From positions 16,721,501 through 16,785,500 of the forward strand of contig CM061096.1 in the NCBI GenBank assembly GCA_030770545.1: a stretch of DNA of 64,000 nt. Direction: 5' to 3'. A program made the translations under genes and the position numbers. Source of the DNA: Macropodus opercularis (lineage: Eukaryota; Chordata; Actinopteri; Anabantiformes; Osphronemidae). This document shows, piece after piece, positions 1 through 13,000 of the stretch (positions are counted from its first letter, which is position 1; the number at the start of each line of letters is the position of its first letter). Under the pieces are notes generated by a model that was not told where the DNA came from, did no database searches, and was given only the letters and a program-made list of their open reading frames with translations.

Positions 1-2675
1 GTGAGATTACAGGACATTACACACACGTCGGTGGGAGAACGTGAGAACCGCCGCACAGTTGAAGCTGGAGATGAGCTGCGTCACGGCCTCCATGTGTCAG
101 TTCCAGCTACTGACCTCATCCGTGTTCTTCTCAAGGATTTCCCTCTCCTTTCTAGGCACAATGAGGCAGCTTCCTGTTTAGAGAAGCTCCAGAACCCGGA
201 CCTCGCCCTCCCGCCTTACGTAATTTCCCTGTTATCCCGTGTCGGAGCAAGTCGCAGGGTTTGGATGATGCTCCAGGACCGTTGCAGGGACAATCACTGT
301 TCGGTTCAACACGTTCTCCAGATCTGCACAGCAACGGGGACATGAGCAGCAGGAGACACAGCTTTCAGACGCCGCGGCGTCACGCAGCACAGACTCCGTG
401 CAACCCAGCGGTAGATGAACTCTTCCAAACTTCTCCATGAAGAAGTACTGAGCCGCGAAGGGCCCAAAGCCAGTTTTAACCGCGTCTCACCTCCGGCTTA
501 TCTTATCTCAGTGAGAGTAACTCATTTAACAGCAGCCCGAGGAAAGAGAAACGCTTTCACCCTCCGAGAAACAGAGAAGCTCATAACACCCAAACTATTT
601 CCCTCATCTTGAGTCCAGCTGTTCAACTTTTCAAACAAACATCTATCAAATTCAGTTTTTCAGTTTTCACAGACTTTGAGCACTTAGATGAGGTCAATGG
701 ACATTTTGATTCTTTATAGTACAGAATGCGTGGAGCCCTGAGGGGTTTAAGGAGAAACAGAACTTTGCTAGAGAGAGATAATTACAGATGTGGGTAGTTA
801 TTTTCTGAAATCTGGGTTTTTCTCGACGGCAGAACGGGCCGAGCCACAAATTACGGTTTTTCCACTGACAAACGAAGCTGTGGTTGCGTTTGGTTCTGAG
901 TGTGAAGTTTCCCTTTGATTATCTGTGTGTGTGGGAGAGAACGAGGTCGATGTGAGAAGGCTTCAGCTCACAGAGGAGCGTGTTCAGGCCGATGCTCAGC
1001 GAGGTTTGGATCAAACACACAACTGGGTGAAAAGCCGGATCCAGATGCTTGATGTCGTGTAACCGAGGCTTTAGGGCTGTTGAACAGAACCTCTCTCAGA
1101 ACCCACTCTGTTAAAAACCCAGGACCAGAACCAGTGAAGGTGGCTCGGACTCCACATCAGGCCTCGGTGCTTCTGTGTGTCCTCCGGCCATTTGTCTCTC
1201 AGTGGCTGTTACGTCACATCAGCTGACGTTGTGAATGTTAATCGTTATTGTAACAGGTTCTTGGCATCGTCTTGAGTCATGAGAACCTAAAAACACCGCA
1301 ACCGTCAAACCTGCGGAGCAGCATCGCAACAACACTCATCCTCCCAAAGCTCCTGAGGGCAAGTAAGGCGCAGATCTCACTTTCCTCCGCAGAGACAAGC
1401 AGAAACATCCCTGTCATGGAACCGCGTCTTCCAGAGGAGGAGGAGGGGGAGGGGGGGAGGAGGAGGAGGAGGAGGAGGAACCCCCTGGAGGGGTGAGGGA
1501 GGCAGCGTCGTCGCAGGGACCAACCCACTGCGTGTGGAGTCCTGCCTTCTCCATCCTCACGCCACACTCACGTCTCCGTGCGCCCTGATCGGCTGTGCGC
1601 GCTCCGCTGCGGCCGGATCCTGCAAAGTGGACGTTACGCGTTTTAAGGTGCGTGGAAAACTTCATTCTCAGCGGTTTGTCAGGTTTGTTCGTCGTTTTAA
1701 CTTCGACGGCTTCGTTTTGCTGCTTTTCCCGATAATAAATGGAAGCGAAGCGCGATTATCGGGAATTATTATTAAATTCATCGATTTGGATTCGGTACCA
1801 AAAGACTCGACAGCGAGCCGACAACGAGTGTTAAACAGAGCTTTGGATTTTCAGTACCCGCCTAAACTTACTCCACACTGCAAAACCCAAAAGCTCAGAT
1901 ACTGCGAGCTCTACGTGTTTTGAGTCTTTTAAAGTGTGTCTCTTTGAAACGACTAAGCCTGATGCTGGTCCAGTCCAGCCTGGTTCTGCTGAACTCTGAC
2001 ATGGTGTCATTGGTCAGAGCAGAGACCAACCTCAGCTCAGGCTGCAGGAGAAACGAATCAGCAGGTGGTGATTAGATCCAACTGTTTATTGACTCACATC
2101 TGATCAACTCTGAGTCGAAACAGCTGGACTCCTCTCACATCCACCGGCTCCTTATCTCCTGCATCAAGTAGTCTGTAAAACTGCAAAGTCAGTAGATTAG
2201 AGCAAAATGTCCAGTTAAACCCGGCAAAGTGTTTCCTCCTGCAACAAATCGCTTCCTCCTCCTCCGATATTACAGCTATTAACCATCATTATTTCTATGC
2301 ATTCCTGACTTTGGAGGAGGTTTCTCCGCTTCCTGTAGTTAACGGTGGACCCCAACACTAACGCTCTCCTCTTGGTTCCTGCAGGCTGGCTCCCGTCGCC
2401 ATCTAGTGAGCTGCCTGGGCAGGGAAAGGTGTGACTTCTGCTTTTTTGAGAGGAAAATCTGTCAAACCACAGGAAGTCCTGCCGAGTAGCATCAAAAGGA
2501 GCGTTTTCCCCGCGTGCAGCTGCTGCTTCTCTGAGCAACGAAGGGACGATGCACCGGCTGAGGACTACATGACACCCGATCTGTGGATCTAGCTTCCAAA
2601 ACAGTTCGGAGAGGAAAAGACCAAACCGCTTCATCTGGCAGACGCCAAGAATATCCAGAGTCCTCGTACGCTGCC
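1..2675. other. Left flank upstream of s1pr5, no coding exon recognised
   Basis: No open frame here resembles a known protein, and I could not build a phase-consistent spliced gene. A purine-rich stretch of GGA/GAG triplets lies at about 1433-1498. S1P-receptor genes usually have non-coding 5' exons, so part of this flank may hold the s1pr5 promoter and first exon, but no splice donor decides where. Confidence 0.4.
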
Positions 2676-2715
2676 CGTGATCCCCCTGTGGCCGGACACA
2701 GGAAACTTTCTGAGG

Positions 2716-3840
2716 ATGTTTCATCAGTACCACAACAATGACGTCATCTTGGAGCACTACAACTACACAGGCAAGCTGAATGACACCAAGTACAAGGACG
2801 GAATGAAGCCGGAGGCCGTGGCCTTCCTGCTGGTCTGTCTGCTTATAGTGCTGGAGAACGCTGTGGTGCTCATGGCCATCTGGAAGAACAAGAAATTCCA
2901 TGTGCCCATGTACTACTTGCTGGGAAACCTGACCCTGTCGGACATGCTGGCAGGCTTCACCTACATGGTGAACATCATCACGTCTGGTTCCAACACGCTG
3001 AGAATGACGCCCGTGCAGTGGTTCCTGAGGGAGGGGGGGGTGTTCATCACGTTGGCGGCGTCCGTCATCAGCCTGCTGGCCATCGCCATCGAGCGCCACG
3101 TCACCATGGTGCGGATGAAGCCGTACCAGGGAGACAAGCAGGGCCGCATGTTCGCTCTGATCGGAGCGAGCTGGGTGCTGTCTGTGCTCATGGGGGTCCT
3201 GCCGGTGTTGGGCTGGAACTGTATCGGCCGTCTGGACCAGTGCTCCACCGTCCTGCCGCTCTTCGCCAAGAGCTACATCCTGTTCTGCATCACCATCTTC
3301 AGCGCCATCCTCACGTCCATTGTGGTTCTGTACGTCCGCATCTTCCACATCGTCAAGTCCAACACCCAGCGTCTCGCTTCAGTCCCACACCGCAAAGGCC
3401 TTTACCGCAAATCCCAGAAGTACATGGCCCTGCTGAAGACGGTGACCATCGTGCTGGGAGTCTTCATCGTGTGCTGGCTGCCCCTCTTCATCCTCCTCCT
3501 GCTGGACTTCTGCTTACCAGTTAAACACCAGGTACTCTATAAGCTGGAGTATTTCCTGGGCATAGCCATGTTCAACTCGCTTCTCAACCCCATCATCTAC
3601 ACCCTGACCAGCAAGGACATGAGGAGGGCCATCATCCGGCTGCTCTGCCGCCGCTGCCTCGTCACAGAAGACGGACACATGAAGAAATTCGGGATGCCGT
3701 TCTTGGACTGCAGCACTAGTAAGACCAGTAAGACTGACGCAGCCTCTCACAGACTGGAGGGACTGGAGACGACGGTGTCCTCTGGTAACTTTACACCTTC
3801 TACCATCAAAGCCATTTACCCAAGGATGTACAGGATCTGA
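2716..3840 (+). CDS. s1pr5: Sphingosine-1-phosphate receptor, subtype 5-like
   Basis: A class A GPCR of 374 residues in one coding exon, as is usual for S1P receptors. It should sit in the plasma membrane and couple extracellular S1P to G proteins. The start is the ATG at 2716; the frame stays open upstream but only reaches a GTG at 2677. The N-terminus has HYNYTGKL with an N-glycosylation sequon. Seven hydrophobic segments follow. TM3 has the REGG motif whose Arg-Glu pair binds the S1P headgroup in this family, then ERH in place of DRY. The second extracellular loop reads GWNCIGRLDQCSTVLPL, and TM7 ends NPIIY. A Cys-rich stretch (LLCRRC) after TM7 could be palmitoylated. HYNYTGKL and LNPIIYTLT fit S1PR5 better than S1PR2, and human S1PR5 neighbours ATG4D and KRI1, also here. 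Subtype 2 is the main alternative. Confidence 0.88.
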   Translation: MFHQYHNNDVILEHYNYTGKLNDTKYKDGMKPEAVAFLLVCLLIVLENAVVLMAIWKNKKFHVPMYYLLGNLTLSDMLAGFTYMVNIITSGSNTLRMTPVQWFLREGGVFITLAASVISLLAIAIERHVTMVRMKPYQGDKQGRMFALIGASWVLSVLMGVLPVLGWNCIGRLDQCSTVLPLFAKSYILFCITIFSAILTSIVVLYVRIFHIVKSNTQRLASVPHRKGLYRKSQKYMALLKTVTIVLGVFIVCWLPLFILLLLDFCLPVKHQVLYKLEYFLGIAMFNSLLNPIIYTLTSKDMRRAIIRLLCRRCLVTEDGHMKKFGMPFLDCSTSKTSKTDAASHRLEGLETTVSSGNFTPSTIKAIYPRMYRI

Positions 3841-4444
3841 CCCTGTGACTAAGAGCGAGCGTCCAGACTGAGAACCAGCCACTTCGGTCGAAAGTTGGCT
3901 AAACACGCACTTGAGTCGAGCAAATGTGAGGAGCAGCGTTGCACTTTGCCACGGTTTCAGTATCGTCAGTCACACACAACATAAGCTCGATGAACTGTGA
4001 TACAGACCAAACTGGGAGAACACAGATTTCCTACCATGACGTGAAAAGCACACGTCAGCGCCTTAACAGTAGAGCATTCGATTTGTCTTGCAGACAAAGC
4101 CAGCGTTTATCAGAGGCGAACCATCAGGCTGTTGGCGTGAAGGAAACCGAAGGCTGTAAAGACGAACATCCGGCAGAAGTAGCAGATTTAACCATATCTC
4201 TTCTGCCTGTGTAGCAGCTAATGACACGTTGTTGCAGACACGGTGCCTCCACACCCAAAACCTGCTGCCAACACCATGTAATTTGTGCCATGTGAGCTTT
4301 GGGTCGAGGTCCCGGCGGCCGACTTCAGAGGCTCGGTGGCCAGGAGACGCGCTGAGGACGTCACGCGTGGGGTTGTGCTGGGTGGTTTGCAGCTCTGGAG
4401 GTCCCTTCCACATATGTAGCAGCACATGATGAATGACTAAGAGC

Positions 4445-4845
4445 AATAAAAGCTGACAGCCGAGGTTTGTCGACGCCTTCTGGGTTTAACGGACCAGAAT
4501 CCAGCAGCGTCGGGGCCAGAGCTTGTGGACAGATAAGCATTTTTAGAACGCTCCCCTTTTTGGGATAAACTTCTTAAGAACATGAAATGACGTTGATCTT
4601 GTGAAAGAGCTCAGATAGAATCTTGTCCCGACGACAACACATCAGTCAAAGCTCAGTCAACAGCGCGTGGGCTTCAAAGCGCTCGGGGAAATTCACTGTG
4701 GTGGACGAAGGAAGTGACGAGGAAAACTACAGTTACAGTTTTATGTACATTGTAAATATCTGCAGCCTTTACTTTTGTACTGTGAAAATTTCAATAAGTT
4801 ATAAATCAATTTCATATATGCACTGAATAAACGTATGTAAATAAA
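4445..4845 (+). promoter_or_regulatory. Candidate poly(A) signals of s1pr5
   Basis: AATAAA hexamers occur on the plus strand at 4445-4450, 4826-4831 and 4840-4845, giving a 3' UTR of roughly 0.6 to 1.0 kb after the stop at 3840. Which one is used cannot be told from sequence. Confidence 0.45.
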
Positions 4846-4859
4846 GTTCGTCAATGAGT

Positions 4860-6380
4860 CGTGAATTGAAGTTTTCCTTCTCAGAGGTGACAGTTTCACA
4901 TTTCAACATCCCAGCAGCCAGAATAAAACCATGCACATGCTGAATATTCACACACAAAACATTAAAGCGTGAAGAACTAATAAAAAAGTGTTGTGACATT
5001 GTGACAACACATTAAAATATTACTATGAATGTGTCACACAAAGTTTTCATTCGTTGGTATTATTCAAATATTGACCCGAAAACCTGCTGGAATATGTCAA
5101 ATTATTTTAGTTTAAATTAAAACAATTTCGTACTGTAAACATTAATATAAAGTGAGAGCCGTCACTAAACACATCTGCGCCTGCATGACTAATGTTCCAT
5201 CAGAGCAGCTGATGCCCACTAAACGTGGACCCAAGGATCATCAGTGGACGTAGCACAAACAAAAGAAGCCTGCATGAGGCTGCGATACAACAAGGACGAG
5301 CGTTCACTGAAAACCCCAGCTACATGGAAACCACTTGTTAAAACCACTTTTCTGATACATGCTGCAGAACAGATAAAGTTTCAGAACCAAGCCTGTGTAT
5401 GTGCGGATCTGTTTACCGTAAGGAAACCACATATTGGTGCGTGGTTCTCTCTAGTTATGGTATGTGTGAGCATGAGCGCCGCCAACACCATGTGTCAGTC
5501 TGCCCACTCTTCACCAGTCACCGAGCTGCAGCACCTTTTCAAAGAAGGCGCATGTTTCAGTTCGCAGTAACAGGCCGGGGGTAAAGGATCGAAAGGCTTT
5601 GCAGCGTAAACAAGGGTGGGGGGGGGGTTCAGCACATAAACCAGCACACTGGCCACTTTACAAGCACAACAGCCTCAGCTCTGCTTCCACTGGCAGAAAA
5701 CACCAATGAGCATCTTGGCAGTTGTCTCAAACTGACACCTCAACTCCATGGAGATGAGCAAAGACGGTACCAGTGTTTGATAGTGGGACCATTTAGAACC
5801 TCTGGCTGAAACAAGCGCTTGACTGAGCCCAGAAAAGCTTTTACAACCCAGCCAGGAAAAACTAAATCACCATGAAAGAAAGTATCTCATCTGACAGTGA
5901 ATTCAGATCATTTCTCCAGTAGCTTCAGGTCCAGCACACGGTCCAGTATGTCAGTCATATGTAGCCTGAGCCTCCTCAGAACAGGAACCGGGTCGTTACC
6001 TCTGGTCCTGTTCTGCAGATTAATCCGTCACATGCTGTTCACGGTTGAACTCTGCCACTGGTGATTAAACATTTACAAAGAAACATCTTGTCACCCTATG
6101 GCTACTTTTAGTTTGGTTTCACTTTCTATTGTTCTTATATGGACTGTGCCTTTATGATGATGATTTATGATGCGCCTCGTATCAGTTAGATTAACAATCA
6201 TTATCTTAACTTTTGCATTCTGCACCACTCTGAGGGTTTGTGGGGTCCACGGGTCTATGAGCATAAAAAACCTAAAACATTTTTATCATAAACCTCTAGA
6301 CTCTAAAAGGCCTCAGATCTTGGTGATATCAGTGGTAGAGAGGCTGCACAGGCCTGATATGACATTTATGTGTATTGAAA
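4860..6380. other. Intergenic region between convergent s1pr5 and spc24
   Basis: No coding exon or RNA gene recognised. There is a G run near 5617-5628. TTTATT at 6385-6390 and 6401-6406 reads AATAAA on the minus strand and could end spc24 transcripts. Confidence 0.4.
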
Positions 6381-6647
6381 TGTATTTATTTGTATAGTAT
6401 TTTATTTTCATCTCTCTCTTCTGGTCTCTGCTGGTTCTTTGAATCTGCCGCACCAAGTAGATCTGCAGTGACATCTAGTGACCGATTGCTTAGTTTGATC
6501 TACCATAAAGAGCTTATTTAATTTAATCACAATCTGAATTTTGCAAACAATCTAGTGATTTTATAGAAGTAGGGAAGCAACAAACACATTTACACATGGT
6601 ACAACACAAACGCATGGTACACAACCTTCTTAACTACACCACCTCAT

Positions 6648-8454
6648 CTACCATTCAGTGCTGACAAAGCTCCACAACTTGTCGCTCACGTCGCTTCGTG
6701 ATTGCACAGAGGTGTCGATGTTGATGGGAGTCGCCAGATCTGTTGCATAGTGCACTGGAAGAAGAGGAAAGGGACTGAGTGAAGCCTTGTTACCATCATG
6801 GAGCGACACAACCACATTTCTGACTTTCTTCACTGATAAATGTTTCTGTAGGTCAACGCTACTGTAAACCTTCCGTCCTTTTAAACCACAGCGTTCAGGT
6901 TAAGCAGCTGACACCTACTGAGGCGCGGAAACTGTGGCAAAGAGACGTCACCAACACCATCATTTGGAAATAGTTAGACTGGAATCAAATCGATGCCGCC
7001 ATTTGCAACAGCAACATCACCAGAAGCGAAAGCCAGTCTGTCTCACTGCAGGACAAGCGGCCGAGCTCTCGGCTCTGTGGTGTTGCTGGTTCAGGGCAGC
7101 AGCAGTGGCTACTGGCATCTTAGTAGAAAGGTTTGACACTAGACTACAGCAACAGAACAAAAGACTTTCAGCTTTGGTGCACAAAGAATCATACTATTCA
7201 TTATTAAATACATGCTCTGCTATACAAAGCACTTAAATCAGCGTAAACAACCAGCAGTTCCACTTTTTTCTAAGCAACAAAACAGGTATTCTTACACTGT
7301 GGTGCCGTTACTGCTATTTAACTACAGCACAAGTCTTAAGTCATAAGACTGCTGCAGGCTGAATGCAAAGCTGTCACATATTAGATGTATTTGTGTACAG
7401 ATTCTTAATATAAATACACATCTATTGAAAGATAGCACTGATAAATGTACTACCACAAACAAGGTCATGTACAGCAAGTAAAAACAGAGCTGTACCTCCT
7501 TTTAAGACGTGGGGTGGTCTGTCATATTCCCACTTGATCTTGGTCAACACGTAGTACAACTGAGCCACATACCTAAAATGGAAAGTTTCAAAAACATAAC
7601 ACACATCACAATATGCTCATGTCCTGACATAACGTCTGGCTATGAACAGCCATGACGTTTCTATTTCAATGTACTGACTTAATAAAATTGGTGATGTGTT
7701 AAATTTAAACATTTTAAGAGATCTAATGAGGAGATGCCTGAAAATTAAAACGAGAGAGTTACAGATGAATCGGCTAAAACTTAGTTGGTCCGTTAGAAGG
7801 TTCAAATTTATTACAGGACTTGATATTGAACATTTTAGACTGTAATAGTGTTGTTACCACCCACACACAACGGAAAGCAACTCACACTGCTGAAGGTATA
7901 ATCTCTGTGGTGTCTTCATCCACCTCTTTCTGAAGAGTCTCCAGCTCGTGCTCAGTGTTTCTCAGACTCTCGAGTTCTCCTTTTAAAAACCTGGAAGACG
8001 GTTAAGGATGAACACAGGTTAATATTTATACGTCACACACTGAAAGGCTGCGGCCTCTCTGACGTACTGTAGTTCTGAGTCTGCAGTCTGGCTCCTGGCT
8101 GTGCACTGCCTCAGCTGCTCCTCCAGAGTCTCCAGATCTCTCTCCCTTTGCTGCTTCTCCTTCTCCATGTCCAGCAGTCTCCGGCCCACACTCTCCTCTA
8201 TCTCAGCCTCCTCTGTGGGACAGGGACAACAAACTACTTATACAGATTCAAGGAGAAATAAGAGGTTGTCAAATGTCTGGCTACTTGCCTTTTAAAATCT
8301 GTGTCAGAATCTTCTTTGTTTCCAAGTGCTGGTCAAACAGCGCAAGATGCTCATCTTTAATTTTCCTCAGTTTCTCAATCTGGGCGCTGTTGACCAAGGC
8401 CACCAACGCCTCCCCAGTCTCCTCCAGGTCTTTGAACTTCTCACCAAGATCCAT
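6648..8454 (-). CDS. spc24: Kinetochore protein Spc24
   Basis: Encodes 199 residues (human about 197). Coding exons in transcript order: 8289-8454, 8068-8212, 7886-7990, 7496-7572 and 6648-6754. Phases agree at every junction. Spc24 pairs with Spc25 in the NDC80 complex, which links kinetochores to spindle microtubules; its C-terminal globular domain docks the complex on the inner kinetochore. The protein starts MDLGEKFKDLEETGEAL. A charged heptad-rich coiled coil fills roughly residues 30-130. The C-terminal domain includes DEDTTEIIPSAVYVAQLYY, KIKWEYD and the terminal LWSFVSTEW, matching the vertebrate family. Intron 1 only gives an open frame if its donor is GC (after 8289). The upstream in-frame ATG at 8481 is possible, but the family starts at 8454. 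Confidence 0.95.
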
Positions 8455-9240
8455 TGTAATGTCAACTGGAAACGGAAACATAAGGACTTTTAAATGATGA
8501 AATCAGTCACGATAAAAACTAGATTAGACTGCACAGCACACGAATGAGACGTGGACATAAATGAATCTAAATGACCCGGAATGAAGTTCGTTAGCTGGAG
8601 CCGCGCTAACGTTAGCCAGACGGGGTTTGTTTACAGCGTAACGTCACGCGACCAACCTTCATAACAACGACATTAGTCGCCACATCGACTCCGTGTCTCA
8701 GTATTTCTTCAGACACGCGAGAACCAAGCTCATTATCGGTGAATATCAAAGTAAAACGGACCTGCCTCGTTCCCAGAATTCAAACCCACTTCACAGCGCG
8801 CGCGCCTCTTCTTCTATGGTAGAGGATGGACTTGGACATGCGCACAGCGCCCCTGCTGTCCAGGAAGTCCACAGACCGACTGGCAACGTTCCAGTGATTC
8901 TTTAGTATTTAGTCACCTTCTGCACAAACTCTGCGCGTTGGAAAACGATCCCATTTAATCATCACGTTAGATACCAACAAGTGACCAAAACACAACGGTA
9001 TATGTTGTCATGGCAACCTATTAATTAGAAGTCATTCATTTATTGGAAATAAACAGATTCACACTAAACATCTAATGTCTGTGGTCGTTGGTTATTGATG
9101 GGAATGTTGTGTGACCTTCCAAAAACACGAAACAATTAAGTCCATATCAAACTGCCGCAGGAGCCTCAGGAAACACGTGTACAGATGTGCTTTTAATTAG
9201 AAAATAGAAGGACAAAGATGATCTTATTTACTTTATCGCG
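8455..9240. other. spc24 promoter side and spacer before the satellite
   Basis: Upstream of the minus-strand spc24 start. About 8590-8830 is CpG-richer and includes a CRE-like ACGTCACG near 8640, fitting a TATA-less housekeeping promoter. The rest is AT-rich with no coding signal. Confidence 0.35.
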
Positions 9241-9242
9241 TT

Positions 9243-9519
9243 TATATATATATATATAGATATAGATATATATATAGATATATATATCTATATATATATA
9301 TCTATATCTATATATATATATAGATATAGATATATATATAGATATATATAGATATATATATATAGATATATATAGATAGATAGATATAGATAGATATAGA
9401 TAGATAGATATAGATAGATATAGATAGATATAGATAGATAGATATAGATATAGATAGATAGATATAGATATAGATAGATAGATATAGATAGATATAGATA
9501 GATATATATAGATAGATAT

Positions 9520-9552
<33 letters not shown>

Positions 9553-9725
9553 TAGATATATATAGATAGATATATATAGATATAGATATATATAGATATA
9601 TATATATATAGATATAGATATATATATAGATATAGATATATATAGATATAGATATATATAGATATAGATATATATAGATATATATATATATATATAGATA
9701 TATATATATATATAGATATATATAT

Positions 9726-9791
<66 letters not shown>
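9243..9791. repeat. Large TA / TAGA compound microsatellite ending in (GA)n
   Basis: About 530 bp built only from TA and TAGA (TATC on the other strand) units in irregular alternation, with a (GA)n tail from about 9771 to 9791. It opens a spurious 189-residue minus-strand frame of Ile, Tyr, Ser and Leu, which is not a gene. It lies between the spc24 promoter and the kri1 3' end. Confidence 0.97.
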
Positions 9792-9793
<2 letters not shown>

Positions 9794-9913
9794 TATATCT
9801 CTCGTATAAAGCTGCTAACGTTCGTGTTTTACAGTTTTCATGAACTTCACTCATCATTTTACTGGTTCTCGCCTTCTCGCATTATGTTTGATATCGTGCA
9901 TCAGTCTGCGTAT

Positions 9914-9919
9914 TTTATT
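9914..9919 (-). promoter_or_regulatory. Candidate poly(A) signal of kri1
   Basis: TTTATT on the plus strand reads AATAAA on the minus strand, about 95 bases after the kri1 stop codon. It gives a short 3' UTR ending before the TA/TAGA satellite. Confidence 0.5.
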
Positions 9920-10013
9920 TAAAGTAGAGCAGACCTTTGGTCCTGGGACCAGCACCTCAGCTCGTCTCTCTGTCCAATCCCATCTTAATAAAAGTGAAAT
10001 GGCTGAACTGGCA

Positions 10014-13000
10014 TCACTTGGGACTTTTCTGCTTCCCTCTCGTCTCCTGTAGTTTTCGCCTGCGACTGCCCTGTTGTCTGAAGTACAGTTTCTTGGGGTT
10101 CAGCCCGTAGGCCTTCAGTGTCTGACCACTGAACTGTCGGCCGCCTATTTTCACCCTGATGCTTCCTGCCTGGAGGCGTCTCCCTGAAGGCTGCTTGTTG
10201 GACCACTTGGGCCTCTCAGTCCTTTGTTCAGATTCATCTGCTTTCTCTCCCGCTGCCTCAGCTGTGACCTGCGTTTCTTCTTGCTGCTCCTGCTTCTTCT
10301 TGGGTATCAGGATCTCCTCATCCTCATCCGTTGCTTCTTCCTCCCGGGGAACCTGGGAGCTCAGAACTGAGGCTGCACCTTCATCCTCTGCTCCTGAGTC
10401 TTCTTTCTCAGCATTCTTCAGTCGATCTCTTCGCTTCTTCCCCACCTGGGTTTTAGCCTCCGTCAGCTCTTGGTCTTCTCTGTGAAATAAGTTCAGATTA
10501 AAAATGTTACACATCCATGTACTTACTGTTAGGATTGCGTCAGATGAGCATCGTGTTACACTCACTCGAAATACACAGAGCTCAGGACTTTTTTCTTCTT
10601 CTTCTCATTCTGGGCCTTGTGCTTATAGTTCCTTAAATCGATCAACTCTTCCCTCTCAGTCCTGAGAGAATAACAGAAAATGGTCAAAGAGCGGTAGATG
10701 ACCTGACAAATGACATCAAGGTGTGACAGTCTCGCACCTGAACATGCAGGTCTTCTTCAGAGAGCACCATTTGTTCAGCTCCTTGTCGTCGGCCTTTAAG
10801 ATCTGACAAAGACGTTCCTCATTAGTTCAAATTAATACAGGCTGGTCAGAGCATCACTTGGAGCTTTATTTGATTCTGTCTGCTCAGAGAGAAGATTAAA
10901 TGGAGGTCATTCCCTGGTCAGAGCTTCCCCAGAGGGAGTCAATACCAGATCAGTCCCGTCAGGACTCATCACTGCAGCTTCTGCCCTCATCCCACGTGGG
11001 GACATGCGACAGGGAGAGCAGCTCTGTTGTCAGAACCAAATGTCTCACTTTGAGGCTTATAACGAAGCAGGAGTGATTGCAGTTATAATCACAATTTGGA
11101 ACATGCAATAGTTCAAGGTTCAATAAATGAGGATTTTTAAGTGCTCTGACAGACGGTGCTGCTGTTCCCACCTCATCTGTGGTCAGCCCGAAGTCGTTGG
11201 GCTGCACCTGCCTGTAGCGAAACCTGCAGGGAAGGTCGTCGATGATGTCCTCATAGTCCAGCTTATAGTAATCATCCAGGTACTGCTCGAAGCTCTTCTC
11301 CTCTGAAACACAAGCGGAGGAAAGAATTACATCACTCAGTGAGTAAACCCGCAGGACGTGATGTGATCGAGTCTTTAAAGTCAGACATAAGACGTCATGT
11401 GAATCAGTCTAACACACAAGTTTAAAACGTAGGGTGAAACAGCAACATATCCACCAAGCGGCAGCAGCAAACCTCAGAGGTTAAACGCAGGCAACGGTGG
11501 CTGAGACGACACATCCACCAAACAGCAGCTAGACTAAAACCAAAACTGCATGAAAACTCCACGGGTGGACGCATTTGTCATTTCTGGACTTTGTGTGTGC
11601 AACATGTATAAAGCGGCTGAAACTGAAATGAATTCATGCAACACACCAGAAAATGTCACCAGTTTGACCGTCCGTCAGCAGGCTGGAGGTTTTCTGACTT
11701 ACGAGGGTCAAACACAGGCTTGTGTTTGGTGATGACCTCAGCAAAGTGTGACTTCTTTTTCTTTTTGCCCATTTGTGGTAAATCTTCTTTCTTCATCTTC
11801 ATCCTCTCCTTCCTCTTCTTCTTCTTGGAGGCAGCCTGCAGGCTGGGGTCGTAGTCTGCATCCATCTGTTCAACAGGCACGAAGACAAGTACTGAGCACG
11901 TTTCTCCTCATCAGAGAGCAACACGTTCTCAGCTCAACGACTCACAATGAAGTTTTCGTCTTCACAGTGTGGCTCAGAGGCGTCGTATCCGTCTTCCTCC
12001 TCGCCGCGTCCCTGGCCTGTCCACGCGTCCCAGTTCCAGTGCTCTGCACACAGGAAGCCACGGGTTATAAGCAAACTATCAAAGCATCCAAACATGAAGA
12101 GATGTTGAGAAGTAGAGACGCTGATATTTCGCTCACCCTCCTGTTCATCGTCATCATCAAACTGAGGCTTCTCGTCTTCTTCTTCTCCGTAGTACTCGTC
12201 TCCAAAGAATTTCTGCAACAGAAAATAAGATGAAAAACACAAACAAGATTCTCTTCTACACTGACCCCAACCAGTGGAGGCAGATGGCCGCCCCCCATCT
12301 CCTGGTGCTGCGCAGTGGGACGCGGTGGGTAACTGCGTAATGTTTGCTTTTTACTGCGAGGCTGTGCACCCACCTGCATGAGCTGGTCGTGTTGCTGTGG
12401 ATCAAAGTCTCCTTCCAGGTCGACCTGACTGAAGGCGAGCTGCTCATTTCCAGTCAGCTCCTGCAGCTTCTTCAGCTTCTCCATGATCTCGTTTCTCTTC
12501 AGGTTCTTCAGCTGCTTCAGCTGCTCCTGCTTCTGCTCTTTCTCCTGCAGTCATGGGGAAGACGCTGCCATCAGCTCAACCTCTGAAGCACTTTACAGGA
12601 AGGCATCGTGCAGCGACACACACCTTTTCTTTCCGTTCTTTCACTTCTTCCCTCTTGCGTTTCCTGCGGTCGTCCTTGGAGCGCACCGACGTGGCGATGT
12701 TGCGAGGGAAGGTTTTGACTTGTTCAGCGTCAGGCTCCTCGAAGCGGAAGTTGTAGCTTCTCTCAAAGTCCTCCTGCCGCTGTAAGAAATCCTCCCCATC
12801 TTCTTCTGAATCGTCCACGACACCATGGACCACCTCATCGTAAGTTGGGATTCTGAATGAGTCAGCAGAATGCATTGTAAATACAACAAAGGTGAAGGAA
12901 ACCTGGTTTAATATCAATCTGGTCTTAGAAGAATGACGTCAACTGTCATTGTGGTGTTGAAAACCAGAAAATTAGCTTAATTAATTAATTAATTAAGAGC

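Noticed and set aside
2215..3348. 377-codon open frame on the minus strand
   Set aside because: It is antisense to the S1P receptor exon. Its His/Gln/Asp-rich composition is typical of the reverse strand of a GC-rich gene, and it matches nothing known.
8779..8784. CHR-like TTTGAA (minus strand) upstream of spc24 as a cell-cycle element
   Set aside because: A six-base match more than 300 bases from the start codon is expected by chance, and no paired CDE was seen.
9288..9857. 189-codon open frame of Ile/Tyr/Ser/Leu repeats
   Set aside because: It is translation of the TA/TAGA satellite, not a gene.
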